The notes under the pieces: generated by a model | Told to the model about the DNA's origin: nothing | Database searches by the model: none | What the model saw: the letters and a program-made list of their open reading frames with translations, nothing else | In this document: positions 47,200 to 56,451 of the stretch, piece after piece | How the letters are laid out: every line of letters begins with the position of its first letter | Numbering within the stretch: position 1 is the first letter of the stretch | Source of the DNA: Phycisphaerae bacterium | GTDB taxonomy: Bacteria; Planctomycetota; Phycisphaerae; UBA1845 | DNA length: 64,000 nt | NCBI GenBank assembly: GCA_029260015.1 | Contig: JAJDEB010000007.1 | Coordinates: 124,001 to 188,000, forward strand | Direction: 5' to 3' | Position numbers and translations under genes: made by a program

Positions 47200-47943
47200 C
47201 TAATACAACTCTTCGTCCGAATATCGAATCGCCGCAACCAATGAGTCGCCGTAAGCATTCCAAAGCGATTCTCGGTCCAACGAGCTTGCGGTTGCGGGCA
47301 ATTCAAACGTGATGATCGGTGTGTTCAGCGTCAGGCCCGCGTACGAACCGAGCGATCCGGGCCGACTGCCGATGCGTTTGACCGGTAGATTGGTGTGCAT
47401 CCCCATCGCAGCAGCTAGCTTTGCGGCGGGTCCGTCGTAGTCGATGCATGCGACGGGTTGGTGAATGCTGACGATGCGCGACGGGTTGTATTTATCGAGG
47501 ACAGCTTTGATCGCGCGACTTTCCGGTTCGCACAACGCATACGCACCGTGTCTTTGTGACGCATCGAAATTGTCAGCCGGAAAGTTTCGATTCAGATCGA
47601 CGCCGTTGACGTTGAACCGCGAGTTGTGAACGTATCCATCCGGGTTGGCGACCGGAATGATGACGACCTTGCGCCCTTTGAGAAGCTTCGGATTGTCCTG
47701 CAAATGCTCGGCCAACCGCGCCACCAATGGCGTGCCAGCCGCTTCGTTTCCATGAATCGTCGCCAATATCAAAACCGTGTCGCGGCCAAACCCGATCCGC
47801 TGACACTCGATGGGTCGATCATCCACCGACATTCCGACGACGGTTGTTTTCATCGATGTGCAGCCGGTGAATAGACACACACAAATGGCGAGCGATGCGA
47901 TGAGTTGAATGCGAAGAGATCGAGTTAATTGGGCAGCCAGCAT
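47200..47943 (-). CDS. Lipoprotein M14-family amidase/peptidase (MpaA-like)
   Basis: A 247-residue M14-type metallopeptidase. The lipobox LFTGC at about residues 22-26 marks it as an outer- or inner-membrane lipoprotein. Zinc ligands are visible as HGNEAAGT (HxxE) and VSIHQPV (His), with ITFELP carrying the catalytic Glu and GVDLNRNFP for substrate binding. Relatives such as MpaA cleave murein tripeptides or act on short peptides. The open frame continues far upstream on the mutY-opposite strand without similarity; I start at 47943 (MLAAQLTR), which has GGAGG upstream. It faces mutY divergently. Confidence 0.78.
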   Translation of the reverse strand: MLAAQLTRSLRIQLIASLAICVCLFTGCTSMKTTVVGMSVDDRPIECQRIGFGRDTVLILATIHGNEAAGTPLVARLAEHLQDNPKLLKGRKVVIIPVANPDGYVHNSRFNVNGVDLNRNFPADNFDASQRHGAYALCEPESRAIKAVLDKYNPSRIVSIHQPVACIDYDGPAAKLAAAMGMHTNLPVKRIGSRPGSLGSYAGLTLNTPIITFELPATASSLDRESLWNAYGDSLVAAIRYSDEELY

Positions 47944-48084
47944 GAGTCTTTCATCCTCCATGATTTTGGAAAAGTTCTTTACAACATAAGACGATGGCAG
48001 GCTATGTCGAATCACAACCGAGGGCAAGGGGCGAATCAGCGATGACCAGTTGGCGCAATCAAACCGTATGGTCACAATGCGAAA

Positions 48085-49167
48085 ATGGCGACGGCCCAAA
48101 ATCGAAAGCAGAAATCCGCACCTGGCGAAATTGATATTCCGCAGCTCCGACGACGCCTGCTGCGTTGGTACGATCGAAACCGCCGCGATTTGCCGTGGCG
48201 AAGCGACAACCCCGATCCGTATGCGGTTTGGCTTTCCGAGATGATGCTTCAGCAAACGCAGACGGCGACCGTCGCCCCCTATTACGCAGCGTTCCTTCAG
48301 GCGTACCCTGATGTTTTCGCGTTGGCAGCCGCCCCGCGCGGGGATGTGCTGGCCATGTGGGCGGGCCAGGGATATTACCGCCGAGCCCACAACCTGCACG
48401 ACACTGCGAAGATCGTCGCCGAGGAATTGGACGGCGTGTTTCCGAATACGGTTGACGGGTTGATGAAGCTACCCGGTGTGGGAAGGTATTCTGCGGGCGC
48501 CATCGCATCGATTGCTTACGACGTTTGTGCACCCATACTCGATGGCAACGTCAAGCGAGTTCTCTCGCGCGTTTTCGCGATAGAGCAATCTCAAAGCGAC
48601 CCCCAAACGATCGCAACACTCTGGGGCATTTCAGGGAAAATCATTCCGCGCAAGCGTTGCGGCGACTTTAATCAAGCGATGATGGACTTGGGCGCGACGG
48701 TTTGCACTCCGAAGGTGCCAAAATGTGACACTTGCCCGTTCAAGAAAATATGCATCGCCAATAATCGCGGTCTTACAGACGTTATTCCACCCGCTCGCCA
48801 ACGAAGAATACCCACTCGCCTCGATCTGACAGCATTGGTCGTCGAAGCAAACGGGTATGTTCTCTTGCACCGGCGAGCCGACTCGGGATTGTGGGCGGGC
48901 ATGTGGGAATTGCCAAATGTGGAAGCGAATGGCAAGTCAATCGATGACGTGTGCGAGGCGATCCTGCCTGCAACCATCCGCAAGTCATTGGGCAAGCTTT
49001 CAAAATCGCGCGGCGTGCAACATCAACTGACGCATCGCAGTGTGCGCTTCAAAGTTTTCCGTGGGAGTTGCAAGAAGGTTCGCCTGCCGAAAACATTCCA
49101 ATGGGCACGGGCGGACGACACCCTACCGCTTCCAAAAGCATTTCAAAAAGTGCTGTCTGCGGTGTAG
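48085..49167 (+). CDS. mutY: A/G-specific adenine DNA glycosylase
   Basis: This enzyme removes adenine mispaired with 8-oxoguanine. It has 360 residues: the catalytic Glu in WLSEMMLQQTQ (about residue 50), the helix-hairpin-helix PGVGRYSAGAIAS, the Asp in LDGNVKRVLSR, and the 4Fe-4S cluster C-x6-C-x2-C-x5-C (CTPKVPKCDTCPFKKIC, about 207-223). A NUDIX-type domain follows (ALVVEANGYVLLHRR onward). The stop TAG at 49165-49167 is also the opening triplet of a palindromic repeat. Confidence 0.95.
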   Translation: MATAQNRKQKSAPGEIDIPQLRRRLLRWYDRNRRDLPWRSDNPDPYAVWLSEMMLQQTQTATVAPYYAAFLQAYPDVFALAAAPRGDVLAMWAGQGYYRRAHNLHDTAKIVAEELDGVFPNTVDGLMKLPGVGRYSAGAIASIAYDVCAPILDGNVKRVLSRVFAIEQSQSDPQTIATLWGISGKIIPRKRCGDFNQAMMDLGATVCTPKVPKCDTCPFKKICIANNRGLTDVIPPARQRRIPTRLDLTALVVEANGYVLLHRRADSGLWAGMWELPNVEANGKSIDDVCEAILPATIRKSLGKLSKSRGVQHQLTHRSVRFKVFRGSCKKVRLPKTFQWARADDTLPLPKAFQKVLSAV

Positions 49168-49228
49168 GGTGGGCCGTGCCCACCAAGTCGTTCGCGTGCT
49201 GAACGGCGGTGGGCACGGCCCACCCTAC
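49164..49228. repeat. Palindromic dispersed repeat at the mutY stop codon
   Basis: Arms GTAGGGTGGGCCGTGCCC (49164) and GGGCACGGCCCACCCTAC (49211-49228), 21 perfect bases when extended by CACC, enclosing about 23 bases. It belongs to the same family as 15906 and 58989. Confidence 0.85.
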
Positions 49229-49230
49229 GA

Positions 49231-49887
49231 TCAGTCTCGGACCACATCTCGCTTGGCAAAAAAGTCCGAACCTTGCGAAAACCGCACCTCAACTTCGACC
49301 TCGACAAAACTCGTCGTGATGTCAGCCGTCGAAGGGGCAGCCGAAATGGCGTTGTCGTTGCGGACCGTCAATCGAACATAGTGAAACCCGACGCCCATGC
49401 GAATCGTCGTATCGGCATCGGTCGAAAAAGGCTCACCCGGGGCAAACGTCTCGGGATCATCGTCGGTCGCGCCGGTGCTCCATTCAAACGTCAGCCCGCT
49501 CGCACCCAAGCCCGGCACACTGCGACTCCCGCGAAAACTCAACACTTCCGATCCATCCTCATTGCCACCGACGACCACAAAGCCAGTGTCGCTTTCGGTG
49601 ACAAACTGCCCTTCTACTGGGAGCACATCCAGAACGACGACCGGCCGCGACGTCGTGCATTCCAATACTGTTTGGGCGCATCCGCTTTGAAGAGCGACCC
49701 GCTTGGTTTCGCCGGTAACGAACGGGACGCCACCATCATCGCCACCACCATTTTCACCGTCATCGCCACCACCGCCATTGTTTCCGCCGTTATCGATTGG
49801 CGGATCTTGGCAACCTCCGAGAACCAATGTCCCGATGGCGGCCAGAATGCAGAAGGCGAGTAATGTCGGTTTGGGCCAATCGTTCAT
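49231..49887 (-). CDS. Lipoprotein of unknown function
   Basis: A 218-residue protein with an N-terminal leader and lipobox LVLGGC (about residues 21-26), followed by a Gly/Asp/Asn linker (about 27-53) and a beta-rich body whose middle (LTFEWSTGATDDDPETFAP) is like a PKD or Ig-type fold. It probably sits on the cell surface. The gene ends against the repeat next to mutY. Confidence 0.65.
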   Translation of the reverse strand: MNDWPKPTLLAFCILAAIGTLVLGGCQDPPIDNGGNNGGGGDDGENGGGDDGGVPFVTGETKRVALQSGCAQTVLECTTSRPVVVLDVLPVEGQFVTESDTGFVVVGGNEDGSEVLSFRGSRSVPGLGASGLTFEWSTGATDDDPETFAPGEPFSTDADTTIRMGVGFHYVRLTVRNDNAISAAPSTADITTSFVEVEVEVRFSQGSDFFAKRDVVRD

Positions 49888-50102
49888 GGGTTTTCAAACG
49901 TTCTAATAATCACTTTGCTTCGTAATCACTTTGCTTCGTCTGGGTTATGATTATAACCTGCCGAACTGTATTGCAAGAATCGGAATCATGGCACGATGAA
50001 AGTGCCAATTTTCTTTCAGAAAAAGACGCTGGCAAGGCAACCTTCAAACAGTGCAACGAATTCAGCCTGGTCGATCCAGGCAATAGCAAGGGAGAACGGA
50101 TC

Positions 50103-51674
50103 ATGAAGCGATGGTCACTGATTATGATTTCGGCAATGTTGCTTTCCGGTTGCCAGACGACGCCACCCGGCGACGGCGGGCCCAGTGCGCAAGAAACGCG
50201 CTACGACGGCTTGCCCGATCAGCAGGAATCCGAATTCCTGGCCAACTTCTCGTTGAAGACCCGCTGGCAAAAGCAGAACCTCACCTATTTCATTCAAAGC
50301 TTTACTTCTGACTTGCCCGAAGCAGCACAGGTGCAAATCATCGCCGACGCGCTGCAGGTGTGGTCAAACATTGTACCGCTGAATTTCCAACGGGTGGATG
50401 CCGCGGGCAATGCTGACATGGTCATCGGTTTTGGAACAGGCGACCACTGCGAACTCTATGACGCAACCAACCAAACGTGCCCGGCGCAGGCTGGCCAAGG
50501 GGGTGCGTTTGATGGTGCCAGCGGCGTGCTTGCCCACTGCTATTTCCCACCGGGTAGCGGCGGACCCAATGCCGGCGACTGCCACTTCGACGATGCCGAA
50601 ACCTGGGCCGACGACAACGCAACCGGTTCGCAAATCCGGCTGCTGGAAACCGCGATTCACGAGTTGGGACATGGCCTCGGTTTGGGGCACAGCGAAGTTG
50701 AAGCCGCGATCATGTTCCCGAGCTATCGACCTGGTCAACGCAAGCTTGCGTTGGATCAGGATGACATCTCAGGCGCACAAGAGCTTTACGGGGCGCGCGA
50801 CGGCGGCGTGATGCCCCGTCAGCCGGATCGACCAGACATGCCGACCGACATCCCCACCGATGCTTCAAACGTCGATACCGACGATCCCGACGGAGACGGA
50901 TTGGACACCGACACCGAGCTATTCATCACCGGTACCGATCCGAACAATGCCGACACCGACAATGACGGGTTGATCGATTTCGAGGTTGTGTTCGGCCTAA
51001 ATCCGCTTAACCCTGATACGGATGGTGATGGCATCAATGACGGCGATGAGATCGATCAGGACACTGATCCGTTCACACCAAACTTCGGCGGTGGTACGGT
51101 CGGCGACATTGCCGGTTTGTATTGTGGGGTGGCCAACGATGGAACGCCGGTGGCTGTCGGCATCGACGCGGAGGGGTGCTTGCTGGGCGAAATAGCGGTG
51201 CTGCAATTCGGCTTTGAAACGATCGTAGAATTATTCGGCAGCGCCGATGCGGCAGGTAATATGCTTATGATATCACCGGACTTTTTCTTCGGTTTCGATG
51301 GCTTCATTTTCGGTGACACCATCACCGGTAATGTCGAGACTGCCGGCGGATTTGTGGGCACCTGGGAAGCAACCAGGACCGACGCACCTGACTGCTCGGG
51401 CGTGGACATCAGCCCTCCCGACGGAGGTGGCCAACAGTTCTGTGACGACTCATGCTTTTTCGCCCAAGACGGCGAGTGCGACGACGGGGCAGACGGGTTC
51501 GAACAGTTCTGCGACTTCGGCACTGATTGCAGCGATTGCGGGGTCAGGGTCATTCAACCCAAGCAGGCAACATCGCCCGAAAGCAAACTGCCGTCGATGG
51601 ACGTGTTCCAACCCGTTCCATCCAAGAGGCAACCGCTCTCCATGCCTGTTCATCAGCGAACGCAGTGGCGATGA
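50103..51674 (+). CDS. Matrixin-like (M10) metalloprotease lipoprotein
   Basis: A 523-residue lipoprotein with lipobox LLSGC (about residues 12-16). The zinc motif [12 protein letters not shown] (HExxHxxGxxH) at about residues 184-195 and the Met-turn AIMFPSYR identify a metzincin protease. It is followed by an acidic TSP3-like region ([31 protein letters not shown]) and a Cys-rich end ([20 protein letters not shown]). The last 40 residues after CSDCG are unlike the rest and may be non-native reading. I start at 50103 because GGGAG lies just upstream; the longer frame to 49947 lacks support. Confidence 0.8.
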   Translation: MKRWSLIMISAMLLSGCQTTPPGDGGPSAQETRYDGLPDQQESEFLANFSLKTRWQKQNLTYFIQSFTSDLPEAAQVQIIADALQVWSNIVPLNFQRVDAAGNADMVIGFGTGDHCELYDATNQTCPAQAGQGGAFDGASGVLAHCYFPPGSGGPNAGDCHFDDAETWADDNATGSQIRLLETAIHELGHGLGLGHSEVEAAIMFPSYRPGQRKLALDQDDISGAQELYGARDGGVMPRQPDRPDMPTDIPTDASNVDTDDPDGDGLDTDTELFITGTDPNNADTDNDGLIDFEVVFGLNPLNPDTDGDGINDGDEIDQDTDPFTPNFGGGTVGDIAGLYCGVANDGTPVAVGIDAEGCLLGEIAVLQFGFETIVELFGSADAAGNMLMISPDFFFGFDGFIFGDTITGNVETAGGFVGTWEATRTDAPDCSGVDISPPDGGGQQFCDDSCFFAQDGECDDGADGFEQFCDFGTDCSDCGVRVIQPKQATSPESKLPSMDVFQPVPSKRQPLSMPVHQRTQWR

Positions 51675-51716
51675 CGGACAATCAAATTACCAAGAACTGC
51701 TCTAGTTGGCGGGTGT

Positions 51717-52142
51717 CTACGCTTCGTGCAGCATCGACTCCATTAGTGTTGCGGCGCGCGCGAGTGCGCTTAACTCGTCTGCGTTGAGGCGTTTCAACAT
51801 CGATGAAAGCATCTCGATGCGCTTTTGACGTCCACGATGCAGCAGCTTCTTTCCTTTGGCGGTCGCGACCAACTGGCGAACGCGGCCGTCATTCGAATCG
51901 GGTTTGCTCCGTACCAATCCCTGACGAATCATCCCCTGCGTCAAACTGGTCATTGTCGGCTGCGATACCTGCTCGATCCGTGCGAGCCCACCCACCGACT
52001 GCGGGCCAACGAATACCAGAACAGAAAGCGCCGACAACCGAGCCGTGCTGATCTCCAGCGTCTCGTCCGCCTTCCGCAATCGACGCAATAGCCTGAGCGC
52101 GGCCCGGTGAAGATCCTCCGCAACCGCTGTACGCTTTGTCAT
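51717..52142 (-). CDS. MarR-family transcriptional regulator
   Basis: A 141-residue winged-helix protein with LSVLVFVGPQSVGGLARIEQ and MTSLTQGMIRQGLVRSKPD, then the wing segment DGRVRQLVATAKGKKLL (about residues 81-97). MarR-type dimers repress adjacent genes and respond to small ligands. A perfect palindrome lies 28 bases upstream of its start (52170-52192), suggesting autoregulation. A divergent ankyrin-repeat gene follows at 52288 and may also be controlled. Confidence 0.88.
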   Translation of the reverse strand: MTKRTAVAEDLHRAALRLLRRLRKADETLEISTARLSALSVLVFVGPQSVGGLARIEQVSQPTMTSLTQGMIRQGLVRSKPDSNDGRVRQLVATAKGKKLLHRGRQKRIEMLSSMLKRLNADELSALARAATLMESMLHEA

Positions 52143-52169
52143 ATGAACAAACCCTTGACGTCGCTGTAA

Positions 52170-52192
52170 TATATAGATAGCCTATCTATATA
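52170..52192. promoter_or_regulatory. Palindromic operator candidate for MarR
   Basis: TATATAGATAG-C-CTATCTATATA, 11-base perfect arms. It lies between the MarR gene and the ankyrin gene. The size fits MarR operators; binding is inferred. Confidence 0.6.
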
Positions 52193-52287
52193 AATGACTT
52201 GAATTGTTGTCAAGCGGAGTTCAACCATTATTCCGCAGCGCAAGTCGACTGGGTCTATCCGCCGCTTAGATTGGGGAGCATCCACAG

Positions 52288-52983
52288 ATGAAAAACGTAG
52301 ACATGATGTCGCTTGAAGAAGCCGTCAATGCCAACGACCTGGCCAGTGTGGACCGACTGCTTATGCAGAATCCAGACCTTGCTTCTGAGAAGGACGCGAG
52401 CGGCGTGTCGGTTCTGCTGTCCGCACTCTATCGAGGGCACTCAGAGATCGCGGCGCGGATCGAAGAATCACGCGACACTCTCGACATCTTCGAAGCCGCC
52501 GCGATGGGGCAGCTTCCCGCGATACGGAGCCTGTTTCAGAGCGACCCGGAATCACTCAACCGTTATTCAGCTGACGGTTTCACCCCTCTTCATCTCGCCG
52601 CGTTCTTCGGCAGAATCGAAGTGGCTCGATACATCCTAGCGAACGGCGGTAACGTCGAAGCCATCGCCCGCAACGATTCAAAAGTTCGCCCTCTCCATAG
52701 CGCTGCGGCTACGCGTGATGAGTGCATGGTGCGAGTCATGCTGTCGGCGGGCGCGGACCCTGATGCGAAACAAACCGCCGGTCACACGGCATTGCACTCG
52801 GCGACGATTCACGGCAACGTACCGATGACGATCGCACTACTCGCGGCAGGAGCCGATCCCACCGTTCAAAACGACGAAGGCAAGTCCGCAAGAGATTTAG
52901 ACCCGCGCGACAACCGCGAAACCATAGAGAGCATTCTGCAAACATGGACCGCAATGCGCACAAACTCGGTCAAAGAATCATGA
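52288..52983 (+). CDS. Ankyrin-repeat protein
   Basis: A 231-residue soluble protein with about five ankyrin repeats; consensus segments are GFTPLHLAAFFGRIEVARYI, VRPLHSAAATRDECMVRVML and HTALHSATIHGNVPMTIALL. Ankyrin repeats mediate protein binding. No signal peptide or catalytic part is present, so it likely acts in the cytoplasm as an adaptor. It is divergent from a MarR gene with about 145 bases between them, and the shared palindrome may regulate it. Confidence 0.85.
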   Translation: MKNVDMMSLEEAVNANDLASVDRLLMQNPDLASEKDASGVSVLLSALYRGHSEIAARIEESRDTLDIFEAAAMGQLPAIRSLFQSDPESLNRYSADGFTPLHLAAFFGRIEVARYILANGGNVEAIARNDSKVRPLHSAAATRDECMVRVMLSAGADPDAKQTAGHTALHSATIHGNVPMTIALLAAGADPTVQNDEGKSARDLDPRDNRETIESILQTWTAMRTNSVKES

Positions 52984-53087
52984 ATGTGGAACACTGACAT
53001 CTTGGCACAGTTGAGCGTGATCGACACCTGCTGCGTTTTCGTCCGCGCGGCACGTCAGTCGCAGTCGCGCTGCTCGATCGGCTAAGG

Positions 53088-54392
53088 CTAACCGAACTTA
53101 CTGCTCTTGACTGGGCCAGTCCAGAGATGTGAACGGTTTCCGCTGGTTTGTCGTGCTGCGGATAATTGCCCCATGCCTGCTGCGACCTTCTCGACTCGAC
53201 TGAGATGATCGACATCGTCGTCTTCGGCTTCCCACTCTGCTTCAATGATGCGGGCTGCGATGTCTTCCGGAGCCGCATCGTCTGCTGCAATGCTTTCGAC
53301 GTTGTCGCCTTGCACTTCCATGCGCTCTCCCCATGGCGAGCTTTGAAGTTGGTAAAGGTATGTCGTGACGTCCGCCACATATGGATAGACCTCTACCCAT
53401 CGCGTGGCGTGCGCAAAAAGAATTTGACCGGAACCATGCTCCCAGAGTGCCCTGCCGATATCCTCCTCCAGGTCCATCAAATCATACGCCACAACAAGGC
53501 CGTCCTGATTGTCGCCATTCCACATCCGAACCGGTAAGTCGAGCAGAGTGCCAGCGGCCAGCCCCATGATTCGGCTTCCCCGCTCTGGAAGGATCGTGAT
53601 GTGTGTGGGTTTGCACTTCCACAACTCGAGAATTGCCTTCAAGCGAACCAGGCCCTCGCGACAACGGCCATACGAATCAGAAGTATACGCGTATCGTCCA
53701 TTCATCCCTTCGTCGATGCCGAATGGTGACAAATGCAGCAGCAGTCCGCCGGTTGCAACAAAATGCCAACCACGTAGGTCATTCGTGCCAAGATCGCAGA
53801 CGCCATTGATCTCTTTCGCGCGGCTAAGCATTCCACGGATTTCCTCGTGAAAGCTCTGATCATCGTCATCCGTCGAACTTGGCAGTTGCTCTTCCAACGA
53901 ACGCGCCGCGTCCAAGTCACCGCACATAATCGCGTTGAATGCCTTCAGGGCTTGAATGTAAAAGTGGTCAGGGAATCGGGGCGCATGTTCGTTGAGAATG
54001 CGATACGCGTCGTGAAAGCGGTCGTCATCTTCAAGTACGTCTATCAAAACGGCAAGCACGTTTTCTTCATCCGGTACCATATTCCATGTCCGCATCAGCA
54101 AACATGCGGCGATATCAAATACTTCTTGTTCCGCGAACGTCTGTGCCAATTCAAACAGGGCTTCGGGGTCATCAATATTTGAAGCGCAGGCCTTGATCGC
54201 ATCTTCAAACTCAGCCCCCCCAATCTCACCGGCAATCGGAGCAAGGTCTCGCAATGCCAACGCGATTTCATCATCGCGGGCGGCTAACTCCAAGTCCTCA
54301 AATACGCCCCGAATAATCTGAAATGCATCTGACGCGTCGCCTGAATCTAATTTTTCACGGGCACCTTGAAGCCGTTCCTGAAATTCACTCAT
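53088..54392 (-). CDS. TPR-like protein of unknown function
   Basis: A 434-residue soluble, acidic protein. Helical N-terminal repeats (residues 1-180, e.g. PEALFELAQTFAEQEVFDIA and FHDAYRILNEHAPRFPDHFY) look like tetratricopeptide units. The C-terminal half (WHFVATGGLLLHLSPFG and beyond) is mixed and unassigned. The start at 54392 has GAAGGG upstream. No operon partner is evident; 94 bases separate it from the next minus-strand gene upstream. Confidence 0.6.
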   Translation of the reverse strand: MSEFQERLQGAREKLDSGDASDAFQIIRGVFEDLELAARDDEIALALRDLAPIAGEIGGAEFEDAIKACASNIDDPEALFELAQTFAEQEVFDIAACLLMRTWNMVPDEENVLAVLIDVLEDDDRFHDAYRILNEHAPRFPDHFYIQALKAFNAIMCGDLDAARSLEEQLPSSTDDDDQSFHEEIRGMLSRAKEINGVCDLGTNDLRGWHFVATGGLLLHLSPFGIDEGMNGRYAYTSDSYGRCREGLVRLKAILELWKCKPTHITILPERGSRIMGLAAGTLLDLPVRMWNGDNQDGLVVAYDLMDLEEDIGRALWEHGSGQILFAHATRWVEVYPYVADVTTYLYQLQSSPWGERMEVQGDNVESIAADDAAPEDIAARIIEAEWEAEDDDVDHLSRVEKVAAGMGQLSAARQTSGNRSHLWTGPVKSSKFG

Positions 54393-54486
54393 ATTGCAGT
54401 TGCACCCTTCAAAAATCGGATCGCGTTTGACCATCACCAAACCATTGATGCGGGTCGCTGGAGTATCCCGTTGAAAATACGACACG

Positions 54487-55059
54487 CTACTTGTCGGTTG
54501 GCGGTTCAACCTTCGAAACCTGCCCGGACATCACACCGCCATAACCCGATCCATACCAGACGCCGCTGTAGAATCCGTGATGGAAGATGACTCTTGCAGA
54601 ATAGGTGCCGAGGATCGGCATGGTCAGTTCGGTCAGGGTGATCATGGGCGTGTCGTCGGCCCAGACGACCCTGACGGGAACGGGCAAGTTTACATCGCGG
54701 TCGGCATAGACAATTCTTGCGGTGATGACCCAGTTGTCGCCGCCGCTTTTCTCTGTCGACACGATTTCGTAACGGTCGGACTTGGGCTCGCCGAGTTTCG
54801 TTTCTTCGCCCGCTCTATCGAAGTACGTCATCCGCCATGTGCCTTCGAGAACCGCACCGGTTAGCAGTTCAGCGAAGGCTTTCTCCTTCTCGTTCAAAGT
54901 GCCAGACGGCGTTTCCTTGGGAGAGTCCGTCTTTTCTTTGGGCGATTCCTTGGCGACAGGTTGTTCTTGCTTGGGCGGTTCGTCAGCAACGGTGGACTGA
55001 ATCGCGACACACGCCAATAGGCCCATCACGCAGATAAATCCAATGACTCTCTTATTCAT
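54487..55059 (-). CDS. Exported protein of unknown function, conserved in planctomycetes
   Basis: A 190-residue protein with a signal peptide (start MNKRVIGFICVMGLLACVAI, ending near residue 25), a Lys/Glu/Pro-rich linker, and a beta-rich domain (LLTGAVLEGTWRMTYFDRAG, then VRVVWADDTPMITLTELTMP). From memory, similar proteins occur in other planctomycetes with the same TGAVLEGTW and GTYSARVIFHHGFYSG segments; there is no known function. AAGGAG sits upstream of the start. A longer frame to 55110 lacks support. Confidence 0.7.
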   Translation of the reverse strand: MNKRVIGFICVMGLLACVAIQSTVADEPPKQEQPVAKESPKEKTDSPKETPSGTLNEKEKAFAELLTGAVLEGTWRMTYFDRAGEETKLGEPKSDRYEIVSTEKSGGDNWVITARIVYADRDVNLPVPVRVVWADDTPMITLTELTMPILGTYSARVIFHHGFYSGVWYGSGYGGVMSGQVSKVEPPTDK

Positions 55060-55181
55060 CACACGCTCCTTGGAATGATTGAATCGTTTGTGGACCCGGT
55101 GCCCGATCATTGTCTCGGAGTTTTTTGGTCAGATCAAGACTAACAGGTGCGACCGGGTTGCACCCTACAGTGGCGAGACGT

Positions 55182-56273
55182 TTATGCAACGATTAAGGCT
55201 TTGACGCTCTTACCGGCTTCTACGTCGGCGAGAGCTTCGTTGGCTTGGTCTAAGCTGTAGCGCTCAGTCGTAATCGCCGTCAATGCGGACCGCATCCGTT
55301 CGTCCTTGAGCAGTTGGACGCTGCGATAAAAATGCGAGTAGTCCGAACCCCACACGCCGCGTATGTCCAAATGTTTGCGATTCAGTTCGGTGTGCGGATT
55401 GATCTCAACAGTACCCGCATCGGTGTACTGCCCCACCACTGTCACCCGGCCCGCGTCGCGCGTCCAATTCATCGCCTGCTTGACGGCGATCGGTGCGCCG
55501 GTAGCTTCGATGCAAACATCCACTCCGCGACCGTCGGTGTGCTGCATGATCCACGCTTGGCGATCTTCGACCGACGCATCATCAATGCAAAGTGTCGTGG
55601 TTGCCCCCATCTTCTCGGCGATTTTCAGGCGGTGCGACGGAGCGCCGATACACAGAACTTTCGCAGCCCCACGCAAAAATGCCAAAGCAACCGCAGCCAA
55701 CCCAACCGGTCCTGCACCCAGCACCAGCACGGTCTCGCCGATTTGAATATCGCTTCGGTCAACCGCATGAAGTGCCGTTGGCAGCCCGCATCCGCCGGCC
55801 ATAAAACCCATCGGGTCCACACCGTCAAGCGAAATGATGTGCGTTCCATTCATCAGGTAAAGTTTCTCAGCCCACCCACCCGTCAAACCATTTTCGATGC
55901 CGTAGGTAATGCCATACACTTTTCGCGACGGGCAGCGCGTCGACGCCTTCGCCACGAGACAATGCCAACAGGCATGACAGGTCCGATGCACATCGAGGAA
56001 CGTCACGCTGTCTCCCTCGGCAAACGCGCGGCCACTAACGTCGCAAACATTGCCCCGAATCTTCTCAAGCACACCGACCGACACATGACCGGGAACAATC
56101 GGATACGGCACGCCGGCAAGTTGCCCATGAAGCAGGTGTACATCGGTGCCGCAAACCTCACTGGTCGTTACCTTCATCAGCGCCGAATTCATTTCCAAAT
56201 CGGGCTCGGGTAATTCACGCACTTCGACGGATTTGTGCGGCGCGGGCATAACGGCAGCGCGGACAGATGGCAT
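55182..56273 (-). CDS. Zinc-dependent alcohol dehydrogenase-like protein
   Basis: A 363-residue medium-chain dehydrogenase. Visible are the first zinc ligand in EVCGTDVHLLHG, the structural zinc cysteines CHACWHC and TRC (Cys-x2-Cys-x2-Cys-x7-Cys), GCGLPTALHAV and the nucleotide-binding VLVLGAGPVGLAAVAL. The usual GHE is GHV here (PGHVSVG, about residue 69), so the conserved Glu next to the zinc His is absent; whether activity is affected is unclear. The start at 56273 follows AAGGAA at suitable spacing. The cofactor is likely NAD. Substrate is unknown. Confidence 0.85.
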   Translation of the reverse strand: MPSVRAAVMPAPHKSVEVRELPEPDLEMNSALMKVTTSEVCGTDVHLLHGQLAGVPYPIVPGHVSVGVLEKIRGNVCDVSGRAFAEGDSVTFLDVHRTCHACWHCLVAKASTRCPSRKVYGITYGIENGLTGGWAEKLYLMNGTHIISLDGVDPMGFMAGGCGLPTALHAVDRSDIQIGETVLVLGAGPVGLAAVALAFLRGAAKVLCIGAPSHRLKIAEKMGATTTLCIDDASVEDRQAWIMQHTDGRGVDVCIEATGAPIAVKQAMNWTRDAGRVTVVGQYTDAGTVEINPHTELNRKHLDIRGVWGSDYSHFYRSVQLLKDERMRSALTAITTERYSLDQANEALADVEAGKSVKALIVA

Positions 56274-56393
56274 ATTCAATTCCTTGTGCAGTAAATCAGA
56301 GAAGTCAGATTCGCCGAAGTGTATCGCAGGATAGCCACAAATGAAAAACGACCCAGCCGAAAACGGCATGGGTCGTCAGAATTGTTTAGCCTG

Positions 56394-56451
56394 TAGGGTC
56401 CGCTGTGCGGACCGGTCGTTGAATCGAAATTGGTCCGCACAGCGGACCCTA
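56394..56451. repeat. Palindromic repeat TAGGGTCCGC family, 20-base arms
   Basis: TAGGGTCCGCTGTGCGGACC (56394-56413) and its exact complement (56432-56451). The right arm's end, read on the minus strand, is the stop codon TAG of the cytochrome gene. Confidence 0.85.

Noticed and set aside
47944-48399. Upstream extension of the M14 lipoprotein gene into mutY
   Set aside because: This part is the antisense shadow of mutY, and the lipobox lies after the chosen start.
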